Shown here: piece by piece, positions 27,231 through 39,500 of the stretch
Position numbering within the stretch: the first letter of the stretch is position 1
How the letters are laid out: each line of letters opens with the position of its first letter
From: Cerasicoccus frondis
GTDB taxonomy: Bacteria > Verrucomicrobiota > Verrucomicrobiia > Opitutales > Cerasicoccaceae
Length of the DNA stretch: 64,000 nucleotides
Direction: 5' to 3'
Assembly (NCBI GenBank): GCA_031296915.1
Contig: JAVDPC010000020.1
Location: 58,075-122,074, forward strand
Translations under genes and position numbers: made by a program
Notes under the pieces: generated by a model
Told to the model about the DNA's origin: nothing
Databases searched by the model: none
Seen by the model: only the letters and a program-made list of their open reading frames with translations

Positions 27231-27259
27231 AGGTTACCAGTGTTAAGCGTTCCTCTGTT

Positions 27260-28315
27260 TTAGCGGACAACGCTTGCCGCGCCGCTAGAATTAGTAAGGC
27301 GAACCCGCAACCCAGTAGAAGCTGACTCACGTATAGCGTCCAAAACTTCGGCGACATGCAACGCATCCGCATCCCCCATTCGATAAGATTTTTCACCAGA
27401 CAACTCGCCCGCAATTGCATCATAGACATCCCTTGTATCACCGAAGGGGTCTCCTTGAATCACCGCATCACGAGATTCGATAGTAAAGTTCTGGCGATAC
27501 TCGTCCTCGCGCTCCGAGCTGGGCGCCTTCAGTTCGCGGATATCAGCTTCCCTAACATTGCTAACCTGAATGGCTCCTTGTTCCCCCTGCAGGAACCAAT
27601 TCGGCAACTGAATGGGAGACTGAGTGAGTTCCACTTCGCCCCAAACGCCATTTTCAAACTCGAGCGTCGCCTTGAAAGCATCCTCCACATCGCCGGGATT
27701 CCAAAATTGCCATATTGACGCATTGACTGACTTTACACGACTGCCCGCTAACACCATAAGCTGATCGACGAGGTGCGGCCCCCAATTGAGCAAGTAGCCG
27801 CCACCAAACTCTCGCCAAATTTGCCAATCATTCCGCAAAGAACAAGTGGTATGTGCTCGGCGAATGATTTTCAATTGACCAATACTTCGACATTCCCGTT
27901 GCAGGAATTCAAGATCCGCCGACCACCGCACCGGCGCCCAAAAAAGAATGCGGCGATTATAGCGGTTTGCGGTGTTGATCATCTCATGAACCTCTGCTGC
28001 ATCGACACCCCACGGCTTCGTGACCAACGTGTTGAATCCCGCTTCCAAACACTGTAAAGCAAGCCTGCAGTGGTCATTGCTACGCACCATCACCAAAACG
28101 AGATCCAAGTCGCCAGCCTCCAACATCGACTCGATGCAATGATAGCCTTCGCAACCAAAATACTCCGCGCCCTTGCTCAGATTTGCGGGATCAATATCGC
28201 AGACAGAGACTACCTTAAACCGGGGATGCTCGATCAAACACGGTGCATGCAAACCCATTGCGTTGCGACCTACACCCACAATTCCCATTCGTAAAACAGA
28301 ATGCTCAATTTCCAT
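27260..28315 (-). CDS. Gfo/Idh/MocA family oxidoreductase
   Basis: 351 residues. The N-terminal Rossmann fold starts LRMGIVGVGRNAMGLHAPCL (GXGXXA-like) with the acidic residue for NAD(P) ribose in VVSVCDID. The family motif EKP reads TKPWG here. The C-terminal alpha/beta domain carries GGGYLLNWGPHLVDQLM, the site of the catalytic Asp/His pair, with His and Asp retained. It should oxidise or reduce a sugar or sugar derivative with NAD(P). It is the first gene of a two-gene operon with the isomerase/epimerase at 26244 and diverges from an AraC regulator gene with only 71 bp between start codons. Confidence 0.87.
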   Translation of the reverse strand: MEIEHSVLRMGIVGVGRNAMGLHAPCLIEHPRFKVVSVCDIDPANLSKGAEYFGCEGYHCIESMLEAGDLDLVLVMVRSNDHCRLALQCLEAGFNTLVTKPWGVDAAEVHEMINTANRYNRRILFWAPVRWSADLEFLQRECRSIGQLKIIRRAHTTCSLRNDWQIWREFGGGYLLNWGPHLVDQLMVLAGSRVKSVNASIWQFWNPGDVEDAFKATLEFENGVWGEVELTQSPIQLPNWFLQGEQGAIQVSNVREADIRELKAPSSEREDEYRQNFTIESRDAVIQGDPFGDTRDVYDAIAGELSGEKSYRMGDADALHVAEVLDAIRESASTGLRVRLTNSSGAASVVR

Positions 28316-28386
28316 ACCCTATTCTATCAAATAGGAAGCCGATATCGAAATGGACATTCGCAAATTATTTTGCACTATACTCGCAT

Positions 28387-29169
28387 ATGGCGCTAAACCA
28401 AATTCTGCTAACCGAGCAGCCCTTATACATCGAACGAGATGCAGGTTGGACCTGGGAGACCGTCATTCCCGATTACTACAATCTCTGGTACATGCACGAA
28501 GGAGAAGAATTTATCCAATGCGATAACGTGCTTTATCATGCACGACCAGGAACTGCTTGCCTCTTTCTGCCTGGCCAACGCGTTCACTCACTCAATCAAT
28601 GCAGGCGACCACTGAAAAACTCGGCAATACATTTCAAGCTGAAGGACGCCACAACGCACCTCAGCTTGAAGCCGGCCTCTTGCACGATAGTCAATCGCAC
28701 CTTATTCGAAGGGCTGTGTCTGGCGATTCAGCAAAGCACACTTGAAGCTGAGCACTCCCAAATTGCCTTACTGCGCATGCAAAGCCTGTGCGCATGTCTG
28801 GTGCACATTTTTTTGAAGGAATTCACCGACTCTCAGCAGGATACGCTCTATGCCTGCATCCAGGCTCAGATGGACGCCATGCAAAGACGCCCGGAGCAAC
28901 CGAGATCAATTGCCGAACTAGCCGCAGAAGCACAGCTATCTGAAGCCCAATACTATCGAAGATTTCGTCAGCACACCGGAGAAACGCCAACTCAATTTCA
29001 CTTAAAGTGCAAGATGACGCACGCTCGATTTTTACTGCGTCAAACCAGAGAGCCAATCGCCGCGATAGCCGATCAACTAGGTTACACCGATCAGTATTTC
29101 TTCAGTCGCCAGTTCAAAAAACTTAACGGCGTCAACCCCAGGGAATATCGAAATCTTCAAGACCGTTAA
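28387..29169 (+). CDS. AraC family transcriptional regulator
   Basis: 260 residues from ATG at 28387; the frame is open upstream to 28243 but that part overlaps the divergent gene. The N-terminal half is a cupin-like sugar-sensing domain (YYNLWYMHEGEEFIQCDNVL). The C-terminal 100 residues form the AraC/XylS double helix-turn-helix: SIAELAAEAQLSEAQYYRRF and PIAAIADQLGYTDQYFFSRQ, ending FKKLNGVNPREYR. It probably activates the divergent dehydrogenase-isomerase operon in response to a sugar. It is the second regulator in the island besides the AraR-like repressor, which suggests two separately controlled branches. Confidence 0.9.
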   Translation: MALNQILLTEQPLYIERDAGWTWETVIPDYYNLWYMHEGEEFIQCDNVLYHARPGTACLFLPGQRVHSLNQCRRPLKNSAIHFKLKDATTHLSLKPASCTIVNRTLFEGLCLAIQQSTLEAEHSQIALLRMQSLCACLVHIFLKEFTDSQQDTLYACIQAQMDAMQRRPEQPRSIAELAAEAQLSEAQYYRRFRQHTGETPTQFHLKCKMTHARFLLRQTREPIAAIADQLGYTDQYFFSRQFKKLNGVNPREYRNLQDR

Positions 29170-29204
29170 ATTCTCCAATAAGAAGCTACTCTCAATCTAC
29201 GAGG

Positions 29205-30140
29205 TCATGGCAGCGGAGGCGCCTGCAGTTCCTTTTCTTCTTCAACAGAGGGCTCAAATTCCGCTGCCCAATCGGGCTGTAATATAGTGACCCCCGCATG
29301 GGCAATGACCTCTTCTCTAAAATCTAAAATAATTTTCTCCTTTTTCTCTCGATTCAATAGAGCTTCAATCATTTTCCGCGCTGCTTCATCCAGTGGCTGG
29401 ACATGCACCGGACGCGTCTCGATCAATTTGACCAACCCCCATCCATCCTCCAATTGGATAGGTTCAGAAACATCCCCTGGCGATCGGAGAGCGAACCCCA
29501 CCTCAACCAATGAATCAGGCACAGACGCGGGAAATTGATCGCGCTTGACCCAACCGATATCCCCACCTCGATAGCGGCTTCGTTTGTCATTAGAATACTT
29601 CAAGGCCAATTGCGCAAACCCCTGTTCTGCGCTCAGCTCAGCCGCTTCCGACTTCGCCATACTCACCCGCTCAGCCGCCTGGCCTTCTTTATCTAAGGCG
29701 TAAATGATCGCTAAACGGCGTTGCTCGGGCTCCACAAAGAGTTCAGTGCGCTGAGTATAAACGGTCTCGATCTCGTCATCGGAAACTTCCACATTCTCCA
29801 GACGCGGCTCCAGCAAACTTCTTTTCAGTTCTCCAATGATCAGACCGTCAATCCGCTTCTGGACTTCGGGATCATCAGTAACACCCACTTCCTGGGCGTA
29901 GTATAAAAGAGCCTCCCGACCAATCATTCGCTCCAGCACAGACTCAGGCGAAGCGCGCCCATGCGCCCGAGTTACCTCCGCTTGCAAAGCATCCAAGGTT
30001 ATCTCTCGGTCACCAACCTGAGCGACTAAATCCATTGAGGTGCCATTGACTGGCTCCTCCTCTGGCGGATTTGGTTTACAGGCAGCAAACCAAAAAAACA
30101 GAGGCAGTGTAAAAAATATGCGAAAAACAATTCGAAGCAT
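29205..30140 (-). CDS. Parvulin-type peptidyl-prolyl isomerase lipoprotein
   Basis: 311 residues from ATG at 30140, which gives a lipoprotein signal peptide ending FFWFAAC; an upstream ATG at 30194 would bury it. A SurA-like N-terminal chaperone region (about 35-130; VAQVGDREITLDALQAEVTR) precedes a parvulin domain (about 145-260) with KYSNDKRSRYRGGDIGWVKR and LRSPGDVSEPIQLEDGWGLV, matching the KYSDDXXXXXXGGDLGW and VGXISXPVXTXXGXH signatures of the family. It should assist folding of exported proteins from the envelope side. It lies immediately before the giant exported-protein operon, in opposite orientation, which may be coincidence. Confidence 0.87.
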   Translation of the reverse strand: MLRIVFRIFFTLPLFFWFAACKPNPPEEEPVNGTSMDLVAQVGDREITLDALQAEVTRAHGRASPESVLERMIGREALLYYAQEVGVTDDPEVQKRIDGLIIGELKRSLLEPRLENVEVSDDEIETVYTQRTELFVEPEQRRLAIIYALDKEGQAAERVSMAKSEAAELSAEQGFAQLALKYSNDKRSRYRGGDIGWVKRDQFPASVPDSLVEVGFALRSPGDVSEPIQLEDGWGLVKLIETRPVHVQPLDEAARKMIEALLNREKKEKIILDFREEVIAHAGVTILQPDWAAEFEPSVEEEKELQAPPLP

Positions 30141-30549
30141 CGACGCCTTCGGACAGCTGATACCTGCCAATTGCCTGTAACTTAAGTGCATCAACTAACC
30201 GTTTAGATACCGACTAACATGACCACAAGCCCAATAAGCTCTGCCGCCAAAGCCTTACAAGACAATCGACAGTAAAATTCACGGTTCAACGACTTCATTA
30301 ACCTTACATTAAGATTGCCAATGGTATACTGGAGGCATACAACGCTAAAAAGGCGATCAAACCGAATATTCCAGTGGCTAAAGGGTTTCCTGATTCCACG
30401 GCGTCTTACTATGTTTCCAACTACTTTCACGCAATTTCCATGGCGCAAGGGCTACCTGTCGCCAAGCCAATGGCGTGTGTGCATTCACTGCTTATTGATT
30501 CGTTACCACGATCAATCATTAAGTACATTGAACAAACTGAGCCGATCTC
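30141..30549. other. 409-bp intergenic region with a coding-like remnant
   Basis: A frame open from 30302 to the TAG at 30557-30559 reads like protein (for example VAKGFPDSTASYYVSNYFHA), but it has no ATG in its first 45 codons and its last codons overlap the start of the giant gene. I do not recognise it. It may be a gene fragment or chance. The promoter of the giant operon must lie here or just upstream. Confidence 0.3.
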
Positions 30550-33500
30550 ATGGGGCTAGTGAATTCAGTGAAATATTATTTCAACATAAAGCATCTAACT
30601 CCTACCTTAACCCTTTGCGTGAATATCAATAAATACAATTTAAGAAACTGGAGTGTTTTCCCTTGCACACGCGCTGCCTACCTTACTTTTCTCGCAATAG
30701 GCATAGCGCTCGGAACCGCATCAAGCCTGAAAGCCGCAACCCGTGATGGCCAAGCAATGGCGGTGGCGCTAGAGGCGTTTGATGGCGATGGTTTCCGCAT
30801 CATTCAAGTAGTTGAAGGTCCAGTGGACAGCCGAACATCCCCGAGCTACGGTTACTATGTGTTTGGCGCCTTGATCGATGGCACCAGCGGCATTAGCTGG
30901 AATGGGCAGACGTTTGAAGCGGAACTCGAAGACTCCAGCCTGCCAGCCTACGCCACGGGCGACGATGGCACGGGAGATTATGTCACGCGGCCCGTCGGCT
31001 TTTTGGCGCAGATCGATCCATCCGGCCAGCTGAACTGGGTGCGCTTCATTATGGCGCAGGCCAACGCCAGCCTGGATGACGCCAGCTACCTGACGCTGGA
31101 CTCCAGCACCGTGGCGTATGTGGAAACGGAAGACTGGACAATCAATGCCCTGGGCGACTATTTCCGCGCAGACGAGGGTAAGATGGCCTCGCGCCTGGGC
31201 GGCATTTCGGTCGCTGAAGACTACGGCATTGCACTGGCTTTTAATTTAGGCGCTGCGACCCGGCTTTATGGTAAAAGCGGTTCACAGTCCGCGCAATTCT
31301 GGACCGATGTGGACGTTGCTACCTCAGACACCCCCACCGAATCGGTGAATTTTTTGGAAAATGAATTAGCGCTCTACATCGATGATGGCGCCAGCAACTC
31401 CTCTATTCGCTCGGATTCGTTTATTGAAAACTCATGCAATATTGGAGTCGTCCTGGATTTTGATGGAGACTTGATTGATACGTTTTACCTCCGGGGCGAG
31501 CAGGATTATTATTTGCTGAACGAAGGTGCGGTAACGAATGAAGTGCCCACCTGGATTAGTGATGTCTATTTCGATGAGGGCACGGGCGATGTAGTATTTT
31601 GTGGCTTCTCAGATCTTGTCGGAGGCGCCTATCAGCCTTACACGCGTGGAGTCAGTGATCTAGAGGCAGATATTAACGGCAGCTTAGACAGCACGCTTCC
31701 TTTCGTTGTCAATTTTACTGCTTACTTCGACACCGTCGCCAGTAAATTTAATAATATCAACACCACTACTGGCTCGTACAGTTATCTCTTAGAGAACGAT
31801 ACTGCGGCGAACTATGAGGAAGTAGACTGGCGAGTTACGGGATTCATCGGCCAATTTTCGAGCATCGGAGATCAAGATACTGCGGTGATTGCCAACTTCC
31901 AAGCCTACATTGGACAGTTTTACACACTTTTGGATTCTACTGACGCACAGGAAATCTGTGAACCATATTATAGCACTGGTCTCTTTGCTGTTTATTATGC
32001 TCCTTATCGCATTCTTTACAGTAAAGCAGTTGATTCCATATTCATCGGTGCTGGCGCATCTTATGGAAATCTATATTATTATGAAGGGAAATATGGGGAC
32101 TACACTGAATTCTATGACTACGCCAATTGCCTATATGCCTGCCAGGGATTAACCGCAAAACCGTCAGGGGGTGTAGTCAGCGCCAACGCCACTGCCTCGG
32201 TGGCGGGAGGATACCCAACCGTATTCACGCTCTTTCAATATTCAGGAGGGGTAAAAGATTTTGCAGAAGATGCTTCCAACACCGACAATGTAGTTTCGCC
32301 AATTGCAGAAGATCACCATGGGCACAGCTTCGACCATGTATCCATCGTGGGCCAGTTGGTAAACCCAGGAACTCTGTCCATCAGCACAGATGAAGATGTC
32401 GCAACTGGCAGTAGCAGTACTGCCACAATCGATGTGCCGATCACCATCTGGTCCGAGAATTCTTTTTATTACACCGGAAGCGACGAAGATACTTACAATG
32501 TTGGTGGTGGTGTTTTTGGAATATATGATGATACGCCCTACTATTACGACTATGTTTATGAGTCTGTAGCTGGTGGCAACTCGGGGGACATCACCCAAAC
32601 ACCATTGGAAGCCCAACTGCCCATGCTGCTCTTTTTCCGATATGACGACTCGAGTGGTTCAGTGGAACTAACGCCAGAAATGGCAACCGTGGTGGCCCCG
32701 AAACTAACCGGAGAACATTTCTGGAACACCTATTTCACAGGATCAACCAACTGGAGTAGTCGGACAACCGATAGCGATGACAATCCACTGATTTTCTGGC
32801 CGGTATCTTTGTCTTTAACGGATGATGGCTACGATGAAGCAGAATCAAACAGCGACTACGTGCCTATGCGCTACGATCCGTTGTATATCTACAGTAAAGA
32901 CGAAAAAAAATACATCGACGAGTTGGACACCTTTTACAGCGACGGCACAACGACCAGCGCAGATGAGTATGCATCCGGCGAGTATTTCGACTTCATCTTC
33001 GGCGTTCTGGACGACATCACCCAGGATGATAGCCCAGACTTGAGCTCTGCCTGGGTTGGTGGTAATCGCCTCATCGGTGACGACCTGGGGCAAACTTCGG
33101 CGGACACCCTGCAAATGATTGCGGCAATGAACGATGATGGACAAATCGTGCTCATCGGCACCCTCGCCGCCAACGATGATGATGACTATATTCTGATCTC
33201 ATCTCCCGACAGTTCGACTGACGACACGACCATCATTAATACCTCTTCCAGCATCGATGAACTGTTTGCAGCGTTTTTCTCAATCGATAGCTCCTACGAC
33301 ATCACTGCCCAGACTGGCTATGAAGTGTTCTTCGAACTGCCTGCCTTTATAAGCCCCGATCTGTTAAGCGTTGGCGATGACAGCAGTCTGGGCATCGAAC
33401 CAGATCCGGGCACAGCCTTGCTCGTCGAAAATACGGACTTGGCGATCGAACTGCCTTACCGCTTGTATTATGATATTGATGGCAACCTAACCTACAAGTC

Positions 33501-36500
33501 CACCGATTCCGACGACACAGGCGCGCAAGGCCTCGACAACGATGACAAGCGTATTCGCTATACCTTGGACTCCTATTCAATCGTTGGGAGCGCTACGACC
33601 GAAACCGGCAATGATATCAGCTTCACTTTGACGGAAGACACCTCCATCAAAGTGGATTACACTGCTGAATACAGCACCATTTGGACGGTGAGCGCGACTG
33701 ACGCAGACGACTACGCTGAGCAGGTACTAGACTCATTGCCGGATCCCGTTCCGAACGAGGCATTCTTCTGGACCGATAAAGATGACGCCATCACGCCCTA
33801 TGTGACCGGCGCAGTCAGTGCGCCAGCATCCACTAACAATGGCATTATCGATGGCGCACGCTATGTCGTCACGGAATTCGATCGTGACCTCTACAGCGTC
33901 TATTCCGGCCTGGTGATTGATGATGGCAATAATGAGATCATCTTCGGTGATATCTCCAATTTCACCACTGGAGACATGACGTTCCAAATCCAGTTTCAAG
34001 ATGTAGAATGGGAAGAGGGATACATTTACATATTGCTGCAGATCGACCAAGCGCACGCCAATATGTTACTCTACGCAATATTAGAGGATGACGAACTGAC
34101 CATTTACGCTGAAGTCAGGATATTGGCTGGCTCTCATGTAAACCTTTCGGGAACACTGGATGAATTCGAATCCGGTATGCTGACTTGCGTTTACAGCGGC
34201 CTGGGCACTTCGTCCATAGAATTCGATGTATACCTCCAGGAGGGCAATGACTCAGATGTAGACCAGTCCGATACGGATTCAGTTACCTCAGCCACTGATA
34301 CCTATGAAATGGCGACCTCGGGTGAATGCATTTTCTCACCATCCGATGTGACCGCCTCCTCAAATTTTGCGGTAACCTCTTCTGACTATACCATCATCGG
34401 GGTGCCTGCGACCATCGGCCAGATCCGCTGGTGGGACGTAGCTTTGACGGAAGATCAGGTCGTGAGCTACGGGCAAAAAGTGCTCACTGGCACGGAAAGC
34501 GATTTGGTTGGTTTCTGGTATTTCGAAATTGATGAGGGCAACAGTGAAGAAGACCTGACGGGGAATGGAAACACGGCGACCCTGGCAGATTTCCAGTCCA
34601 ATCCATATGACTTCTTTATCAGCAGTACTCCAGATAGCGACAGCGACTACTACCTAACGCCAACCAGCTACTCGACCAGCATCTTGTCGATGCCCAGCTA
34701 TTCGCAGACGGGCCCGGTAAACCTGAATGTCACCATGCAAAAGCAGTGGCAGTTGGTGATCTCCGCGACCGAGATCGAGGGCACCGCAGCAATCATACCC
34801 GTGGTGCTTGAGTTTGACGAAGAGCCTACGGATCTAGAATCAACCTTGCAGGCGGGAACCTTGGTCCCCAGCACCAATACAGACGGCACGACCGGCATTG
34901 GCACCTACTGGATCGATGAAGGAAAATATGTGGTCATCGGCTGTTTTCAGAAGACGGGCGATTCCACAGGCACGAGCTTAGTCGGCTGGTCCAATGCGAC
35001 AAATGTTGCGGACTTAACATCTGCCCAAAAATCAATGAGCATTACCGATGCGGTTGACGATGGCTTGATCAATTACCTGAGCAGCGGCGTCACCGTCGCA
35101 GCAATCGAGGACTCAAATGATGAGGATGAGACTGTCGATTTAACCTCTGACTCTCAAGGCAAGTTTTATTACTTCGACACACTTGAGATCGAAGATCAGG
35201 TAACCATGACCTGGACCTACAACAATCCGGTTTTTTACTTCGAAACGACGACATCCACGACCGACACCGACGCCGCATTCTACATCGGCGAAAAGCTCTA
35301 CCCCTTCAGCACGGAAGACGATGACAGTATCCGAAATACCGTAACCTACACGGAATCGGATGGCACGACTTCGACCAACTACATCATTTACGAATTGATG
35401 GACGCCTACGGCATTGATGAGAGCTATTGGTCGTCTGTCGAAGTGAGCATTGAAAACACATCCAACAATACGCCAACGCTCAGCCTCATACAGGCCATAA
35501 AATCGACTTCCACAGCGAGCGATATTTTGGGTTGGAGCGCTGAAGAGATGGCGCTCGTGGCGATGCAGCCAGGCATCGTGCAAGCCACTTGGGAGATTGA
35601 ACTCTCTTACACAGATTCGAGTGACATTTCCAATGTGATTTCCGGCTACCTGACGATCGAAGTAGAAGTCCTGGATCCCACCGATAGCGACTACGCCAGC
35701 TTTTACGCCGACCAAATCGTGACCATGGTGCTCGATGCGGGTAATGCGTTACTCGATCCCAATGATGCGGACGATTACATTTTCTATGACTTCATCTACT
35801 GGTCGGGTTCGGATGAAACTCGGTCGACCGTGCTTAACAATGCAACTTACGGCCCCGAGCTCAGTGCGCCTTACGAGGGCTACACTGTCCTTCGATTCCT
35901 GACTACATCCGATGGCACCACGCCTCGGGGAGATCTCAACAGCGAAATCTGGAAAATTCTCGTGGTTGAGTCCGAGGCCTTGAGCTATACCGACAATGCT
36001 GATGGCACAGTGTCGTTTACACTAGGTGGTGAGGCTGTTGATAACGTCTCAACCAATATTGCGACCGCACTGACTGCCTACAACGACTTGGGCGCCAGCC
36101 AGGATAATGCTGGCATAGGAACAGGGCGTTTGATGTCCACCACAACTTATGGCTACCTCGCGCCGGTCAACAACGCCATCTATGAAAGCGTTTCCGACGA
36201 CGCCTACTACCCCGGCTTACCCGACGGTAATATCATCCCGGTGAACACCATCGAATACGCAAGCAACGACGTCTCTGGAGACGACACCCTTCCCTACCAA
36301 GTGGTGGTCGCATGGTTCGTTGGCGGAGATGATTACTTTGGCGCTTACATCCCGTCGAATCCGCTGCAATATACGCCGGTCTATCCCGATTATACCGAGT
36401 GCAATGGCTTCATCACAATTTCGAGCACCCTGGGCAGCCAATCCCTGTATGGTGATGACTCGTATCAGGAGGATGATTCCGCCAGCACACCGAAGTATTC

Positions 36501-39500
36501 GACGCTGCCAACCGCCGATTTCGTCGATGCCTACATCTATTATCAAAATGATCCGGACGAGCCTGGCTATAATCCTAACGAAGAACATGCAATTCTGGCT
36601 GACGCCAATTCCAATACAGAACAAAACAGTTATTCGGATAAAGACGGTGACGTGGTGTTCGCTCTGCGCGACGATTTAAATGTCACCACTGATAATCAAT
36701 CGGATTACACGAACTCGCCAGTGCTCACCTCAGAGCCCTATGTGCTGGTAACTTACTATGACAGCGATAATGGCGTTTACGACATGCTCATTTATGCGGT
36801 CTATAAGGACCAAGCGCCTACTTCTGCCGATGACAGCACTTTGGTGGACGTTGACTTCGACTTGGTCGGTTATGAGGCTGGCACTTTAATTGAGCCGCCA
36901 TACCCGCTAAGCATTGTGATCGGCGCATCATCGGTCCCCTCGTTTTATCAAGCCGATGCATCAGCGCCGAATGTGCCGTTTTGGGAAGATGTCAATGGCG
37001 ACTACTGGACCATTGCCGGAGATAGCGACTACTACGGATTCTTCTTTTATGAGATGACCGGTTCATTCTACTTTCCGGAGCTGACCGACAGTAATGGAAC
37101 TGCAGATTACTCCAATGGCGATGTCATTTCCTGGTACCCCAGCAGCCTGACCGAGCCAATCCCCAGCTACAGCAGCGGGGATGACCTCAAGGCCGACTAC
37201 GAAGTTGATCCCACCGATGCGACTTGGGCTCCGGTCGAGTGGACATTGGATTCCGAGTGGCCAGACAATGTCGCCATTCTCAAAGTCGGCGAAACCATGA
37301 CGTATGGCGGCGGCGATTTTTACAGCGACAACAGTTACTACCCAACGATGCCCACGATCAACTACTCGACCGAAACGGGCGATTTCGAGATCCAGGATGA
37401 AAACGGCACGGGGTCAGGAAGCCTGAGTTACCAATCAACTGCCGATGAGATCGAGTCCGCGCTCAATGGCATGAATTCCTCCAATGGTCCCAACAATGTC
37501 GAAGTGACCGTAACCGGCTCATTCCCGTCCTGGGTGATTACGTTTAATGAAGCTGGCGCTGAAACGATTACCATTTCATCGGATGTTTCGGATACCGCTA
37601 ACTATTCCATGACGTTAACTTCGGTCGTCACCGGGGATGATGTGACCGATACGGACGCCGTCTATTATTTGTATGTATCTGGTGTGAGTGAGAGTAGCGA
37701 TAGCGCAGTGTGGGCAATGACCTCGACCCTGGATGATTCCGACACCACCTCAGCCTTTGCTTTGCGGGCAACGGCTACAGAGCTGGAACTGGCGCTGAAC
37801 AATATGAATGCGGAGACTGGTCCGTTCGGCGACGGTTTCGTCACGGTCACTGGTGAGAACCCAAGCTTTACCGTCACTTGGAATGATGTTGGTTCTCGTG
37901 ATTACTTACTCGAAGCCGACACATCGGTGAACATCTACCCGATCTCATTTGTTGAAGTAGTGGAATCTATTGCTGGAGACGAGGACACCGCTGAAGTTCA
38001 AACCATCACGCTGGTAGCCCAACAGGTGACCGGACTGCCCGACGTGATCGAATGGCTGTCTGGCCAAGTTGTCTTTGACGAGTTGAACCCCGATGGCAGT
38101 GAATACGAGTCGCTCACTGAGGCTTATGAGCAGTCCAGCGTTCGCTTTTATAATCCATTTGCGGCGATTACCGTCGACTTGGAGGGGACGTTCTCCAGTT
38201 CCGTCACAAGCGATACGGAGGTCTTCACGACTTACTCGGGCACAGACTACTCCGACTACGAGTATTTCTACATGTTCTCGGCCAGTCTGCAGAATCGAGT
38301 AGCCTACGATCCCAGCGAAAATCAACTGGCGCTGGTCGGACTCATCAATGGCAGCAGTATCAGCTCAGGCAGTGTGTCTTCTCTGGAAGCGGATACAAAT
38401 TACATTCAGCCCAACGTACTCTCGGGGGATGATTTGGAGGAACTGTTGGAAGATGTCGCGGCTGATGACACCTGGGCGGCGGACAGCACTTCCAGCGGTT
38501 ATATGAATGACGCGTTGCTATCGCTCTACTACATCTCGCGAAATCCCAATGCGGTTTTTACCACAGTGGTGGGCGAGGCGCCAACTGCGCAGACTGGCGA
38601 TAGCGCCGATATCGATGTCGATCTTTATACTTGGCTCGTTGGTCTGGATGACGATGACAGCGATGGTTATGCCGAGCCCGAATCAGTTCTGGGTGAAGGC
38701 GCAGTGGTGACCACCAATTTTGCCTATTTGGTTAACGCGCTTTCGGACGGCTCCTTTACCGGCGCCTACTTTGTGATCGCAGAGAATAACGACAGCTCAT
38801 TGGTTGGCGAAACCGTGGATCTGGAAGTTGTTTACCTGGCGCCGGAACTGGTGACCGGCACCATCATCAGCATTGATCCTACTGACGCATTTCAACAGAA
38901 GCAAACGCTGCGACTGGACCAGGACTTCGGCGCAAATGCTTCCTACTACGAAAGCACCGATTCTTCATCAGTTGATTTAGTGACATTTGACTGGATCTAT
39001 CAATTGCCGACGACAGGCTCGACCAGCTATCCTCAACCGCCGGATGACATCACGACCGATAGTGAAGGCTGGACCATACTTTCCACGCAAACCGGGCAGG
39101 AAATTACCATCGAAGAAGACACCGCGTTACTACTCACCGACTACTGGTTCTACGCCCGCTATAAATCTACCGACGAAACCGAAGAATCCTCCTGGGCGGG
39201 CGCGGCGAATTCATCAACGACCTCTGGCGAATATGTGCCGCAGCTTTCGACGGGCTGGGTAAACCGCGTGCTGGACGCCATCAACTATTTCGAAAACCGT
39301 TACACGGACTTGATTTACACCGACGCAGCGGACCCCTATACGAGCATTATCCAGCAAGCGGGCGCGCCCTACGATGGCGATGTCGCTCTGGATGATGATC
39401 AAGACTACATTGAAGACGTCGGACTGATTGAGTTCTACACCACGCTGTATAATTACGCCTACGATCTCGCTAGCGACGCCGGCGTTGTCGAAGACGTGAG

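Noticed and set aside
30203-30448. 81-codon minus-strand frame before the giant gene
   Set aside because: No signal peptide, domain or ribosome-binding site; composition is like non-coding DNA.
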